A stretch of DNA of 15,946 bases, taken from assembly GCA_014384505.1 (NCBI GenBank), contig JACNFT010000035.1:1-15946 (forward strand), read 5' to 3'. The notes beneath the pieces were generated by a model. The model saw only the letters and a program-made list of their open reading frames with translations. It did not search any database and had not been told where the DNA came from. The translations under genes were made by a program, and so were the position numbers. Positions 1 through 6,147 of this stretch are shown here, in pieces (within the stretch, counting starts at the first letter, position 1; each line of letters opens with the position of its first letter). This DNA comes from Cryomorphaceae bacterium. GTDB lineage: Bacteria > Bacteroidota > Bacteroidia > Flavobacteriales > BACL11.

Positions 1-794
1 TCCTGCTTATTCAAGCCTAAATCCTCATTAAAATAAGTAATTAACTTTTCAGTAGGCATATTCCCCACCAAATCATCCTTTGCCATTGGGCAACCCCCAT
101 ATCCTTTTAAGGCGGCATCAAATCTTCTGCACCCGTTTTGGTAGGCTGCAGCTACTTTTTCCTCCCAAGCATCTGGGGTAGTATGGAAATGTGCTCCAAA
201 TTCAATAGTTGGATATTCTTGTATTAATGTGCTAAAAAGTGGTGCGATATTTGTAGGGCTGGAAACCCCAGTCGTATCCGATAAAGCAACAATTCCTATT
301 TCCAAATCATGTAACTTTTCAGTAAGTTCCGCTACTATATCAGGATGGTGATTTTCTCCATAAGGATTCCCAAAAGCCATAGATAAATAGACCACCAATT
401 CCTTGTTATTCTTAACAGATAAATTCTGAATTTTCTCCACATCACTAAGCGCCTGAGCTATGCTTTTATTGGTATTTCTTTTTTGAAATTGCTCCGAAAC
501 AGAAAGCGGGAAACCTAAATAATTGATTTTTTCAAAACTACAAGCATCAACAGCCCCCCTAGTATTTGCAATAATGGAAAGTAATTTACTAGATGTGTTT
601 TCTAAATCCAACTGAGCCAAAACTTCAGCAGTATCTCTTAATTGTGGGATAGCCTTTGGCGAAACGAATGAACCAAAATCAATGGTATCAAAACCAACCT
701 TTAACAATTGATTGATGTATGTCCCCTTAATATCAGTAGGAATAAATTCCCTGATTCCCTGCATTGCATCTCTTGGGCATTCTATTATTTTCAT
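1..794 (-). CDS. Hydroxymethylglutaryl-CoA lyase (C-terminus beyond left edge)
   Basis: Cleaves HMG-CoA to acetoacetate and acetyl-CoA, the last step of leucine breakdown and of ketone-body formation; a cytosolic, divalent-metal TIM-barrel enzyme. The translation begins MKIIECPRDAMQG and stays open for 264 codons to the window edge. Visible family landmarks are the Pro-Arg-Asp at residues 7-9 (the catalytic Arg of the family), the HFH metal-ligand pair His202/His204, and GGCP with catalytic Cys235. The 33-residue His-to-Cys spacing equals that of the human enzyme (233 to 266). The start ATG (794-792) overlaps the pyrD stop in an ATGA, so it is very likely translationally coupled to pyrD and has no promoter of its own. 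Related HMG/isopropylmalate-type lyases share the fold, but the GGCP loop favours HMG-CoA lyase. Bacterial orthologues are sometimes called mvaB. Confidence 0.93.
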   Translation of the reverse strand, partial: MKIIECPRDAMQGIREFIPTDIKGTYINQLLKVGFDTIDFGSFVSPKAIPQLRDTAEVLAQLDLENTSSKLLSIIANTRGAVDACSFEKINYLGFPLSVSEQFQKRNTNKSIAQALSDVEKIQNLSVKNNKELVVYLSMAFGNPYGENHHPDIVAELTEKLHDLEIGIVALSDTTGVSSPTNIAPLFSTLIQEYPTIEFGAHFHTTPDAWEEKVAAAYQNGCRRFDAALKGYGGCPMAKDDLVGNMPTEKLITYFNEDLGLNKQ

Positions 795-1819
795 CTTTTA
801 AGAATCGCTTTATTAATTCTTTTCACTAGTGATGGACCCTGATAAATAAAGCCCGTATACACTTGCAATAATGTTGCTCCTGCATCTAATTTTTCAAGCG
901 CATCTTCAGCACTGTGTATACCACCCACCCCAATAATTGGGAATGCTCTGTTGGACTTATCCGCTAAGTACTTTATCACCTCTGTTGATCTTAACCCCAC
1001 AGGCATACCACTAAGTCCTCCATTACCTATTGCATCAACCTTATTTTTATCTGTTTTAAGCCCACTTCTATCAATAGTTGTATTGGTTGCTATCACTCCA
1101 TCAATTTTAGTGTCAGCAACAATAGTTATAATATCATCCAATTGCTCATTCGTTAAATCAGGAGCAATCTTTAATAAGATTGGTTTACGCTTATCCTTTT
1201 TGTTATTTAAATCCTGTAAGCTATTAAGCAATGCAGTAAGGGGTTTTTTCTCCTGCAAATCTCTTAAACCCGGTGTGTTAGGCGAACTTACGTTCACCGC
1301 AAAATAATCAACATACGGGAACAGTTTTTCAAAACAGATTGCATAATCGTTTGCCGCTTCTTCATTTGGGGTAACTTTATTTTTTCCAATATTACCACCA
1401 ATAATTATATCCGATTTTTTTCTTCTTAACCTAGCAACAACTGCCTCAATTCCTTGATTGTTAAAACCCATACGGTTAATAAGGCCACTGTCATCCTTTA
1501 AGCGAAACAACCTTGGTTTAGGATTTCCATCTTGTGGTAAAGGAGTAACTGTACCAATTTCAATAAAACCAAAACCAAAAGAAGCTAATTCATCAAAAAG
1601 TTTGGCATCCTTATCAAAACCTGCAGCCAAACCTACTGGATTATCAAATTTTAAGCCAAAAACTTCACGCTCCAAGCTAGTATCCTTAACCCTAAAAATC
1701 AAACGCCATGACCACATTTTACCAGGAATCATACCTCCTATTTTTATGATTTTAAAGGTAATATGATGTATAAACTCAGGATTAAAAAGAAATAAGAAAA
1801 AACGGACGATTCTGTACAT
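791..1819 (-). CDS. pyrD: Dihydroorotate dehydrogenase, class 2 (quinone-dependent)
   Basis: Oxidises dihydroorotate to orotate, the fourth step of de novo pyrimidine synthesis, passing electrons through FMN to the quinone pool at the inner membrane. The ATG start gives 342 residues beginning MYRIVRFFLFLFNPE, the hydrophobic N-terminal membrane-associating helix that marks class 2 enzymes. Further landmarks are NPVGLAAGFDKD, LINRMGFNNQG, the active-site loop NVSSPNTPGLR with the class 2 catalytic Ser, and IGVGGI for the FMN phosphate near the C-terminus. A TTG further upstream at 1837 is in frame, but it is the end of the promoter's -7 box, and the E. coli-like MYxxxR start argues for 1819. 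The stop overlaps the next gene's ATG by 4 bp. Confidence 0.96.
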   Translation of the reverse strand: MYRIVRFFLFLFNPEFIHHITFKIIKIGGMIPGKMWSWRLIFRVKDTSLEREVFGLKFDNPVGLAAGFDKDAKLFDELASFGFGFIEIGTVTPLPQDGNPKPRLFRLKDDSGLINRMGFNNQGIEAVVARLRRKKSDIIIGGNIGKNKVTPNEEAANDYAICFEKLFPYVDYFAVNVSSPNTPGLRDLQEKKPLTALLNSLQDLNNKKDKRKPILLKIAPDLTNEQLDDIITIVADTKIDGVIATNTTIDRSGLKTDKNKVDAIGNGGLSGMPVGLRSTEVIKYLADKSNRAFPIIGVGGIHSAEDALEKLDAGATLLQVYTGFIYQGPSLVKRINKAILKR

Positions 1820-1834
1820 TATAAAGATTTTATG

Positions 1835-1842
1835 CAAAAATA
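1835..1842 (-). promoter_or_regulatory. -7 promoter element TATTTTTG of pyrD
   Basis: Exact match to the Bacteroidota -7 consensus TAnnTTTG, ending 15 nt before the pyrD ATG. It lies in the 39-bp gap after the XRE gene, so pyrD probably has its own promoter in addition to any read-through. A TTTG lies only 11 nt upstream, too close for a normal -33 element, so the -33 half is weak or absent. Confidence 0.6.
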
Positions 1843-1858
1843 GAAAATGCTTTCAAAC

Positions 1859-2158
1859 TTAAGAGTTTAGCTGCTCAAAAGAATTATCATCATAAAAGAC
1901 AACCACTTTCCCTATTTTCTTGGTAGAAACCACCTCATTTTTCTTAATATCGCTATGCATATAGCCAATTCCGCTTATCAACCAATTGGCATTTATGTTA
2001 GGATAGGCGCTTAAAAGCTTTTCTAAAAAATCAATACTTGGCTTATTTCTGCCTGAAAGTATATGCGAAATAGTTGCACGGTTTACACCAATAATATCTG
2101 CCAATGCTGAAGATTTTAAGCCTTCAGATTCCATCCAATTTTTAAGCCTTTGGTACAT
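1859..2158 (-). CDS. XRE-family helix-turn-helix regulator
   Basis: A 99-residue DNA-binding protein. Residues about 3-60 form a five-helix XRE/Cro domain: LKSSALADIIGVNRATISH is the helix-turn-helix, with ATISHILSGRNKPS as recognition helix and following turn. It is followed by NWLISGIGYM, a tail seen in Bacteroidota XRE proteins, and a short beta-like segment (KIGKVVVFYDDNSF) that could dimerise. No ligand-binding or peptidase domain is present, so it is neither a LexA/CI-like cleavable repressor nor, from its context, part of a toxin-antitoxin pair: no small partner gene flanks it. A perfect palindrome overlies its predicted transcription start, so autoregulation is likely (inference). Its other targets cannot be told from this window. 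Confidence 0.85.
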   Translation of the reverse strand: MYQRLKNWMESEGLKSSALADIIGVNRATISHILSGRNKPSIDFLEKLLSAYPNINANWLISGIGYMHSDIKKNEVVSTKKIGKVVVFYDDNSFEQLNS

Positions 2159-2168
2159 AAATTATATA

Positions 2169-2182
2169 TTTACAATTGTAAA
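2169..2182. promoter_or_regulatory. Palindromic operator TTTACAATTGTAAA of the XRE gene
   Basis: A perfect 14-bp palindrome 10 bp upstream of the XRE start codon, 3 bp downstream of its predicted -7 box and therefore over the likely transcription start. An extra half-site TTACAATT at 2191-2198 repeats positions 2170-2177 in the same orientation, exactly 21 bp away (two helical turns), and overlaps the -7 box. This geometry fits cooperative autorepression by two XRE dimers. Binding by this particular protein is inferred from position only. Confidence 0.6.
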
Positions 2183-2185
2183 CCC

Positions 2186-2193
2186 CAAAATTA
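2186..2193 (-). promoter_or_regulatory. -7 promoter element TAATTTTG of the XRE gene
   Basis: Exact TAnnTTTG on the minus strand, ending 27 nt before the ATG. It predicts a leader of roughly 20 nt that contains the palindrome. No clear -33 TTTG is seen upstream. Confidence 0.6.
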
Positions 2194-2564
2194 CAATTAG
2201 TTTTTTTATTAAAAGGAATTAGATGGTATTTTCTTTTATAATCGCTATACATTTGCTTTATATAGATTCTATAAACCATTCATATATAATATTCTAACTT
2301 TATTACGAATGCAATTGAAAGAAAATGATAAATAAAGTATATTTTGAGCTATAAATTTGTTTACAAAAGTAACTAATTTGAATCACCACATGAGAATTAA
2401 AGTTATATTTATATTCTGATAAAAGTTAATATTACAGCAACCTTGGCACCTGAAAAAAACAATTATTTAATGGAAAATTATAAGCCTATATAATGATTCC
2501 CACCAACAAACTTTATAACATACTACCCTTCTATAGGTGTAGTTATAGTATTTTATTTATTATA

Positions 2565-2584
2565 TTTTTAGAGTAGTCTAAAAA
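2565..2584. promoter_or_regulatory. DtxR/MntR-like operator: TTTTTAGA-N4-TCTAAAAA
   Basis: A perfect inverted repeat with 8-bp arms (2565-2572 and 2577-2584) around the spacer GTAG. It is centred about 34 bp upstream of the -7 box of the metal regulator, that is over the -33 region, where a bound repressor would block polymerase. The TTAG/CTAA cores and roughly 20-bp length resemble operators of the DtxR superfamily. That the downstream regulator binds it is inference from position and form. Confidence 0.6.
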
Positions 2585-2607
2585 TTTATTTATACTAATT
2601 TAATTCT

Positions 2608-2615
2608 TATGTTTG
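2608..2615 (+). promoter_or_regulatory. -7 promoter element TATGTTTG of the metal-regulator operon
   Basis: Exact TAnnTTTG with only CCAC between it and the ATG at 2620. A transcript starting at the usual distance would begin at or next to the start codon, implying a leaderless or near-leaderless mRNA. Confidence 0.6.
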
Positions 2616-2619
2616 CCAC

Positions 2620-3276
2620 ATGATTACTTTAGCGGAAGAAAATTATTTAAAAGCCATACTCTCTATTTCATTAAATGAAGGAGGAAAAGTGTCCACTAAT
2701 GCGATTGCTAATGAAATAGGCACTTCTGCTGCCTCTGTTTCGGATATGTTAAAAAAGCTTCAGGAAAAGAAATTAATAAAATACAAGAAGTATAAAGGAG
2801 TTGAGCTCAGTGAGTCAGGGCAAAATAAAGCAATAAATATACTAAGAAAGCACAGACTATGGGAAACTTTTTTAGTAAACAAACTAGGTTTTAATTGGAG
2901 TGAAGTACATGATGTAGCCGAACAATTGGAACACATACAATCAGCTGAATTAATTGATCGATTAGACATTTTTTTAGAACATCCAAAATTTGACCCTCAT
3001 GGCGAACCTATTCCAACAAAAGAGGGGGAAATACCGAGCACAAACACAACACCTTTAAACGAGCTACAAGTCAATACAAAAGGAAAAATAATGGGCGTAA
3101 GCCTAGATGAAAAAGATTTTTTGGACTACCTAACTAAGCTAAATATTACTATAGGTACGGAAATTACATTGTTAGAAAAAATCAGCTTTGACAAATCCTT
3201 AAGTATAAAAATAGCAAATACAAAACAGCACATTAGCAATGATGTTGCCAAACACCTTTTAATAAAAATAAGCTAA
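2620..3276 (+). CDS. mntR: DtxR/MntR-family metal-dependent transcriptional regulator
   Basis: A 218-residue cytosolic metal sensor that represses metal-uptake genes when loaded. Order: N-terminal winged helix (about 1-65), helical metal-binding/dimerisation domain (about 70-135), linker, and a C-terminal FeoA/SH3-like domain (about 145-218), as in full-length DtxR. Aligning by eye to DtxR gives His78, Glu82, His97, Glu101, Glu104 and His105 at the DtxR positions His79, Glu83, His98, Cys102, Glu105 and His106. The Cys-to-Glu change at Glu101 is the feature that separates manganese-type MntR from iron-type DtxR. Asn8 sits where DtxR has Met10 and B. subtilis MntR has Asp8. The start MITLAEENYLKAI matches family N-termini. 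It is followed 3 bp later by a ZIP transporter, its likely target. Mn specificity is inferred; Fe or Zn is not excluded. Confidence 0.88.
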   Translation: MITLAEENYLKAILSISLNEGGKVSTNAIANEIGTSAASVSDMLKKLQEKKLIKYKKYKGVELSESGQNKAINILRKHRLWETFLVNKLGFNWSEVHDVAEQLEHIQSAELIDRLDIFLEHPKFDPHGEPIPTKEGEIPSTNTTPLNELQVNTKGKIMGVSLDEKDFLDYLTKLNITIGTEITLLEKISFDKSLSIKIANTKQHISNDVAKHLLIKIS

Positions 3277-3279
3277 ACA

Positions 3280-4146
3280 ATGGAAGATTACGAGTTATAC
3301 AAATGGTTTATAGTACAAACACCAGTAATGCAAGCACTTTATGCGGGGCTTTTCACTTGGGGATTAACTGCCTTAGGTGCTGCTTTAGTTTTTCTTTTTA
3401 ACTCTAGCAACCGTAAAGCCCTAGACATGTCCTTAGGATTTACGGGTGGAGTAATGATTGCAGCTAGTTTTTGGTCGCTACTATCTCCTGCTATTGCTTA
3501 TGTTGAAATGCAAAACGAAATGGGAATATCCGATTCTCCTTCCTGGTTAGCGCCAGCTATAGGATTCTTTTTAGGAGCTTCATTCCTTTTTGTATTGGAT
3601 AAAATTATTCCTCACTTGCATATTTTCGCCAAAAGAGAAGAAGCTGAAGGTGTGGAAACTAATTGGCGTAAAACCGTTCTTTTAGTATTAGCGATTGCCT
3701 TACATAACATCCCTGAAGGATTAGCAGTTGGAGTTGCATTTGGTGCACTTGCTAACCCTGAGATTTTAGGATTGGAAGGGCATTCAGTTTTCACTATGGG
3801 TTCCGCAATTGCATTAGCAATAGGGATTGGAATTCAGAATTTTCCTGAAGGATTTGCAGTATCTATGCCCCTAAGAAGACAAGGATTAAGTAAATGGAAG
3901 TCATGGAAGTGGGGACAATTATCTGCCATTGTAGAACCTGTATTTGCTGTAATAGGAGCTGCCATTGTAATGCAAGTATTACCTATATTACCCTACGCAC
4001 TATCCTTTGCCGCAGGAGCCATGATATTTATTGTGGTGGAAGAAGTAATACCTGAAAGCCAAAGAGGCGGAAACACTGACCTAGCTACAATGGGACTAAT
4101 AGCAGGTTTTATCGTTATGATGGTGCTGGATGTAGCTTTGGGGTAG
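3280..4146 (+). CDS. ZIP-family divalent metal transporter (GufA/ZIP11-like)
   Basis: An inner-membrane protein of 288 residues with about eight hydrophobic segments, expected to move Zn, Mn or Fe. Metal-site helices are recognisable: HNIPEGLAVG at 142-151 (fourth helix), QNFPEGFAV from 186 (fifth helix, with Gln in place of the first His found in many relatives) and VEEVIPES around 253-260. The HNIPEGLAxG and NFPEGxAVSxPLR motifs are those of the GufA/ZIP11 branch rather than ZupT proper. The His-containing stretch HLHIFAKREEAEG (about 112-124) between helices 3 and 4 is the usual variable cytosolic loop. The start is 3 bp after the regulator's stop, so the two are co-transcribed and the transporter is probably under metal control. 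ZIP proteins usually import into the cytosol. The metal is not readable from the sequence. Confidence 0.9.
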   Translation: MEDYELYKWFIVQTPVMQALYAGLFTWGLTALGAALVFLFNSSNRKALDMSLGFTGGVMIAASFWSLLSPAIAYVEMQNEMGISDSPSWLAPAIGFFLGASFLFVLDKIIPHLHIFAKREEAEGVETNWRKTVLLVLAIALHNIPEGLAVGVAFGALANPEILGLEGHSVFTMGSAIALAIGIGIQNFPEGFAVSMPLRRQGLSKWKSWKWGQLSAIVEPVFAVIGAAIVMQVLPILPYALSFAAGAMIFIVVEEVIPESQRGGNTDLATMGLIAGFIVMMVLDVALG

Positions 4147-4170
4147 ATTTTAGTTAAGTATCAAGACATG

Positions 4171-4191
4171 AGATATTTCTAGCTAATATCT
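4171..4191. repeat. Inverted repeat AGATATT-N7-AATATCT upstream of smpB
   Basis: Perfect 7-bp arms at 4171-4177 and 4185-4191 with a 7-nt spacer, in the 70-bp gap between the ZIP gene and smpB. It is centred about 24 bp upstream of the smpB -7 box, near the expected -33 region. The stem is weak and lacks a T-run, so it is not a classical terminator; it could be a protein site or chance in AT-rich DNA. Confidence 0.3.
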
Positions 4192-4204
4192 AAGATCTAA
4201 ATAC

Positions 4205-4212
4205 TATCTTTG
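4205..4212 (+). promoter_or_regulatory. -7 promoter element TATCTTTG of smpB
   Basis: Exact TAnnTTTG with only CAAT between it and the smpB ATG, the same 4-nt spacing as at the metal regulator. It implies transcription starting at or beside the start codon. No -33 TTG is evident at the normal distance. Confidence 0.6.
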
Positions 4213-4216
4213 CAAT

Positions 4217-4669
4217 ATGTCAAGTAAAATCAACATTAAAAATCGTAAGGCTAGCTTTGAATATGAATTCATAGCTACTTTTGTTGCCGGAATGTCTCTA
4301 TTAGGAACAGAAATAAAGTCAATTCGTAATAATAAAGCCAATATTTCGGATGCACATTGCGTTTTTATTGATGATGAATTATATGTTAAAAGCTTGCACA
4401 TTGCTGAATATACGAATGGAGGTTATATTAATCATGAACCAAAAAGAGACCGTAAGCTATTACTAAACCGACAAGAACTCAATAAAATGCTAGGTAAAGT
4501 AACCGAAAAAGGAAACGCTATTATTCCTATTCGCCTATTCATTAACGAAAAAGGAAAAGCAAAACTAGAAATTGCTTTAGCTAAAGGGAAAAAAGTGTAC
4601 GACAAAAGAGAAAGCATAAAAGAAAAAGACCAAAAACGAGATATGGATAGAATTAGAAACATGAGATAA
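4217..4669 (+). CDS. smpB: SsrA-binding protein SmpB
   Basis: The RNA-binding partner of tmRNA in trans-translation, which frees ribosomes stalled on broken mRNAs and tags the product for degradation. The 150 residues span the usual family length. The N-terminal INIKNRKASFEYEF and the following LLGTEIKSIRNNKANISDAHC are the conserved OB-fold strands. HIAEYTNGGYINHEPKRDRKLL and the basic tail (DKRESIKEKDQKRDMDR), which enters the ribosomal mRNA channel, are present. The start gives the expected short N-terminus. The TAA stop shares its last A with the ATG of the lipoprotein gene, so that gene is coupled to smpB although functionally unrelated. Confidence 0.97.
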   Translation: MSSKINIKNRKASFEYEFIATFVAGMSLLGTEIKSIRNNKANISDAHCVFIDDELYVKSLHIAEYTNGGYINHEPKRDRKLLLNRQELNKMLGKVTEKGNAIIPIRLFINEKGKAKLEIALAKGKKVYDKRESIKEKDQKRDMDRIRNMR

Positions 4670-6147
4670 TGAATAAATATTTTCTTCCTATACTCCTGCT
4701 AACAATCCTTCTTTTTGCTTGCAAAAAAGACCTCATGGAAAATGACCAAAGCGCTACTTTGCATTTTTCAACTGATACCATTACTTTTGATACCATTTTT
4801 GCTTCTATTGGCTCAATTACCAAAACGCTTACTGTTTACAATCGGAATAATTTTGATGTAAAAAGCAATATTGCACTTTTAGGTAATTCAGCTGCTAATT
4901 TTCGTATGAATATTGATGGTATTGCAGGCAATAGCCAAACTAATATTGAGATTCCTGCTAAGGATAGTATTTTCATTTTCTTAGAAGTTACTATCGATCC
5001 TTCAAGTAGCAATACCCCTTATATCCTATCTGACTCTTTAGTATTTACTACCGGAACAAAAAAACAAGATGTTGATGTAGTGGCTTGGGGACAAGATGCT
5101 TATTTTCATACAGCAAATACTGTTGACACTATATTTTATGAAGGTGGATATGACTTATTTGCTTACCACTTATTAGATTGCTCTAAAGACTGGGAAAACG
5201 ACAAACCTCATGTTATTTATGGGTATGCTATTGTTGATCCAGGAAATACGCTAACAATTAATGAAGGGTGTAATGTTTATTTACACAATAATTCAGGAAT
5301 CCTTGTAGGAAATCCTTTCTTAGAAGAAAGAGGCGGTAGTATAAAAGTAAATGGAACATTAGGTAATGAAGTAACTTTCCAAGGAGATAGATTAGACCCC
5401 TGGTACAAAGATATTCCTGGGCAATGGGATAGAATTTGGCTCATGCCAGGAAGTATTGACAATGAAATTAATTATGCCATCATCCGAAACGCAAACATAG
5501 GAATTCATGCCGATACTGTAGGAAACAGTAACCCGACAGTACGTATTACTAATACAATTATTGAAAATATGTCAGCAATTGGAATTTTAGGGCAAGGCGC
5601 AAATATTAGCGCTACCAATACAGTAGTGAGTAAATGCGGACAATATGCTGTGGCTTGTAATATTGGAGGAACTTATAATTTTACCCATTGTACCTTTGCA
5701 AACTACTGGGACTACAATCACAGAAATACACCCTCTATCCTACTGAACAACTACTATGAAGGATCGGACGGAAATATTTATGTAAGAAACTTAGAGGAAG
5801 CTAATTTTACTAATTGTATCATTGATGGAAACCTATCAACAGAAGTAAGTTTTCAAGAGCAAGAACTAGGCGAATTCAATTATAATTTTGATCATTGCCT
5901 TATAAAATTAGACCCTACAATTGATACTGATAATTCTTATTACCAGAGTGTAATCATTAATCAATCGCCTGAATTTGTAAATAATACAGAAAGTGATTTT
6001 CATTTATCAGAGGAATCTCCTGCTATTGGTGCTGGAACTTCTAATGTTTTTGAGAATGATATTCTTGATATTCTCAAAAAAGATCTAGACGGCCTTAACA
6101 GAGATTTAAGTATTCCTGACATAGGAGCTTTTGAGTTTATTGAATAA
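4669..6147 (+). CDS. Right-handed beta-helix lipoprotein with choice-of-anchor Q-like end
   Basis: A 492-residue exported lipoprotein. The signal peptide runs to LLFAC with lipidated Cys18, followed by KK. Residues about 25-140 look like an Ig/ASH-type beta-sandwich (DTITFDTIFASIGSITKTLTVYN is shared by many Bacteroidota lipoproteins). About 165-430 is a parallel beta-helix with repeated Asn-rich turns such as ITNTIIENMSAIGI, ATNTVVSKCGQYAV and FTNCIIDGNL. The C-terminus (SPAIGAG, DLDGLNRD, PDIGAFEF) matches the choice-of-anchor Q pattern that ends many such proteins. Beta-helices of this sort often bind or cleave polysaccharide, but no catalytic residues can be assigned, so the function is unknown. 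It is probably on the outer membrane. It starts inside the smpB stop codon, and its stop abuts that of the convergent acyl-CoA reductase gene with no spacer. Confidence 0.85.
   Translation: MNKYFLPILLLTILLFACKKDLMENDQSATLHFSTDTITFDTIFASIGSITKTLTVYNRNNFDVKSNIALLGNSAANFRMNIDGIAGNSQTNIEIPAKDSIFIFLEVTIDPSSSNTPYILSDSLVFTTGTKKQDVDVVAWGQDAYFHTANTVDTIFYEGGYDLFAYHLLDCSKDWENDKPHVIYGYAIVDPGNTLTINEGCNVYLHNNSGILVGNPFLEERGGSIKVNGTLGNEVTFQGDRLDPWYKDIPGQWDRIWLMPGSIDNEINYAIIRNANIGIHADTVGNSNPTVRITNTIIENMSAIGILGQGANISATNTVVSKCGQYAVACNIGGTYNFTHCTFANYWDYNHRNTPSILLNNYYEGSDGNIYVRNLEEANFTNCIIDGNLSTEVSFQEQELGEFNYNFDHCLIKLDPTIDTDNSYYQSVIINQSPEFVNNTESDFHLSEESPAIGAGTSNVFENDILDILKKDLDGLNRDLSIPDIGAFEFIE
6047..6080. repeat. 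Long inverted repeat TTTTTGAGAAT-N12-ATTCTCAAAAA inside the lipoprotein gene
   Basis: Perfect 11-bp arms at 6047-6057 and 6070-6080 around a 12-nt loop, about 65 bp before the convergent stop codons. The T-run is on the 5' arm rather than after the 3' arm, so it is not a standard intrinsic terminator on either strand. It encodes the stretch FENDILDILKKD. Confidence 0.5.

Larger units (their letters stand above)
2159..2619. other. 461-bp AT-rich intergenic region between divergent regulators
   Basis: No convincing gene, tRNA or structured RNA was found here. The left 40 bp hold the XRE promoter and operator. The right 60 bp hold the metal-regulator operator and promoter. Between them is very AT-rich DNA with only ORFs of a few codons. 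Two further exact TAnnTTTG matches face each other at 2352-2359 (plus) and 2364-2371 (minus), and the DNA over the second (TTTACAAAAGTAAC, 2360-2373) matches the XRE palindrome at 11 of 14 positions. In DNA this AT-rich such matches can arise by chance, so a small transcript here is only a possibility. Confidence 0.5.

Noticed and set aside
951..1307. Open frame of 118 codons on the plus strand opposite pyrD
   Set aside because: It lies entirely within the well-supported pyrD gene on the other strand, has low-complexity Ser/Leu-rich content and matches no family I know. The same applies to the other antisense frames, such as 1458-1766, 8094-8354, 13842-14111, 14601-14870 and 15036-15323.
1859..2158. 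XRE gene as the antitoxin half of a toxin-antitoxin pair
   Set aside because: No small toxin-like ORF sits beside it; the neighbours are pyrD and a 461-bp gap without a credible gene.
2261..2273. Short inverted repeat TATAG-ATT-CTATA, with a similar CTATA...TATAG at 2531-2548
   Set aside because: Five-base AT-rich arms are expected by chance in this DNA, and neither is placed at a recognisable promoter position.
2390..2419. Tiny ORF (MRIKVIFIF) downstream of the 2352 box as a leader peptide
   Set aside because: Nine codons with no attenuator structure, no regulatory codon run and no coupled gene.
2436..2451. GCAACCTTGGCACCTG resembles part of a SAM-type riboswitch (GCAACC ... GGTGC)
   Set aside because: The conserved upstream stems and the GGTGC partner are missing, and no methionine or SAM gene follows. 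Too short to be more than coincidence.
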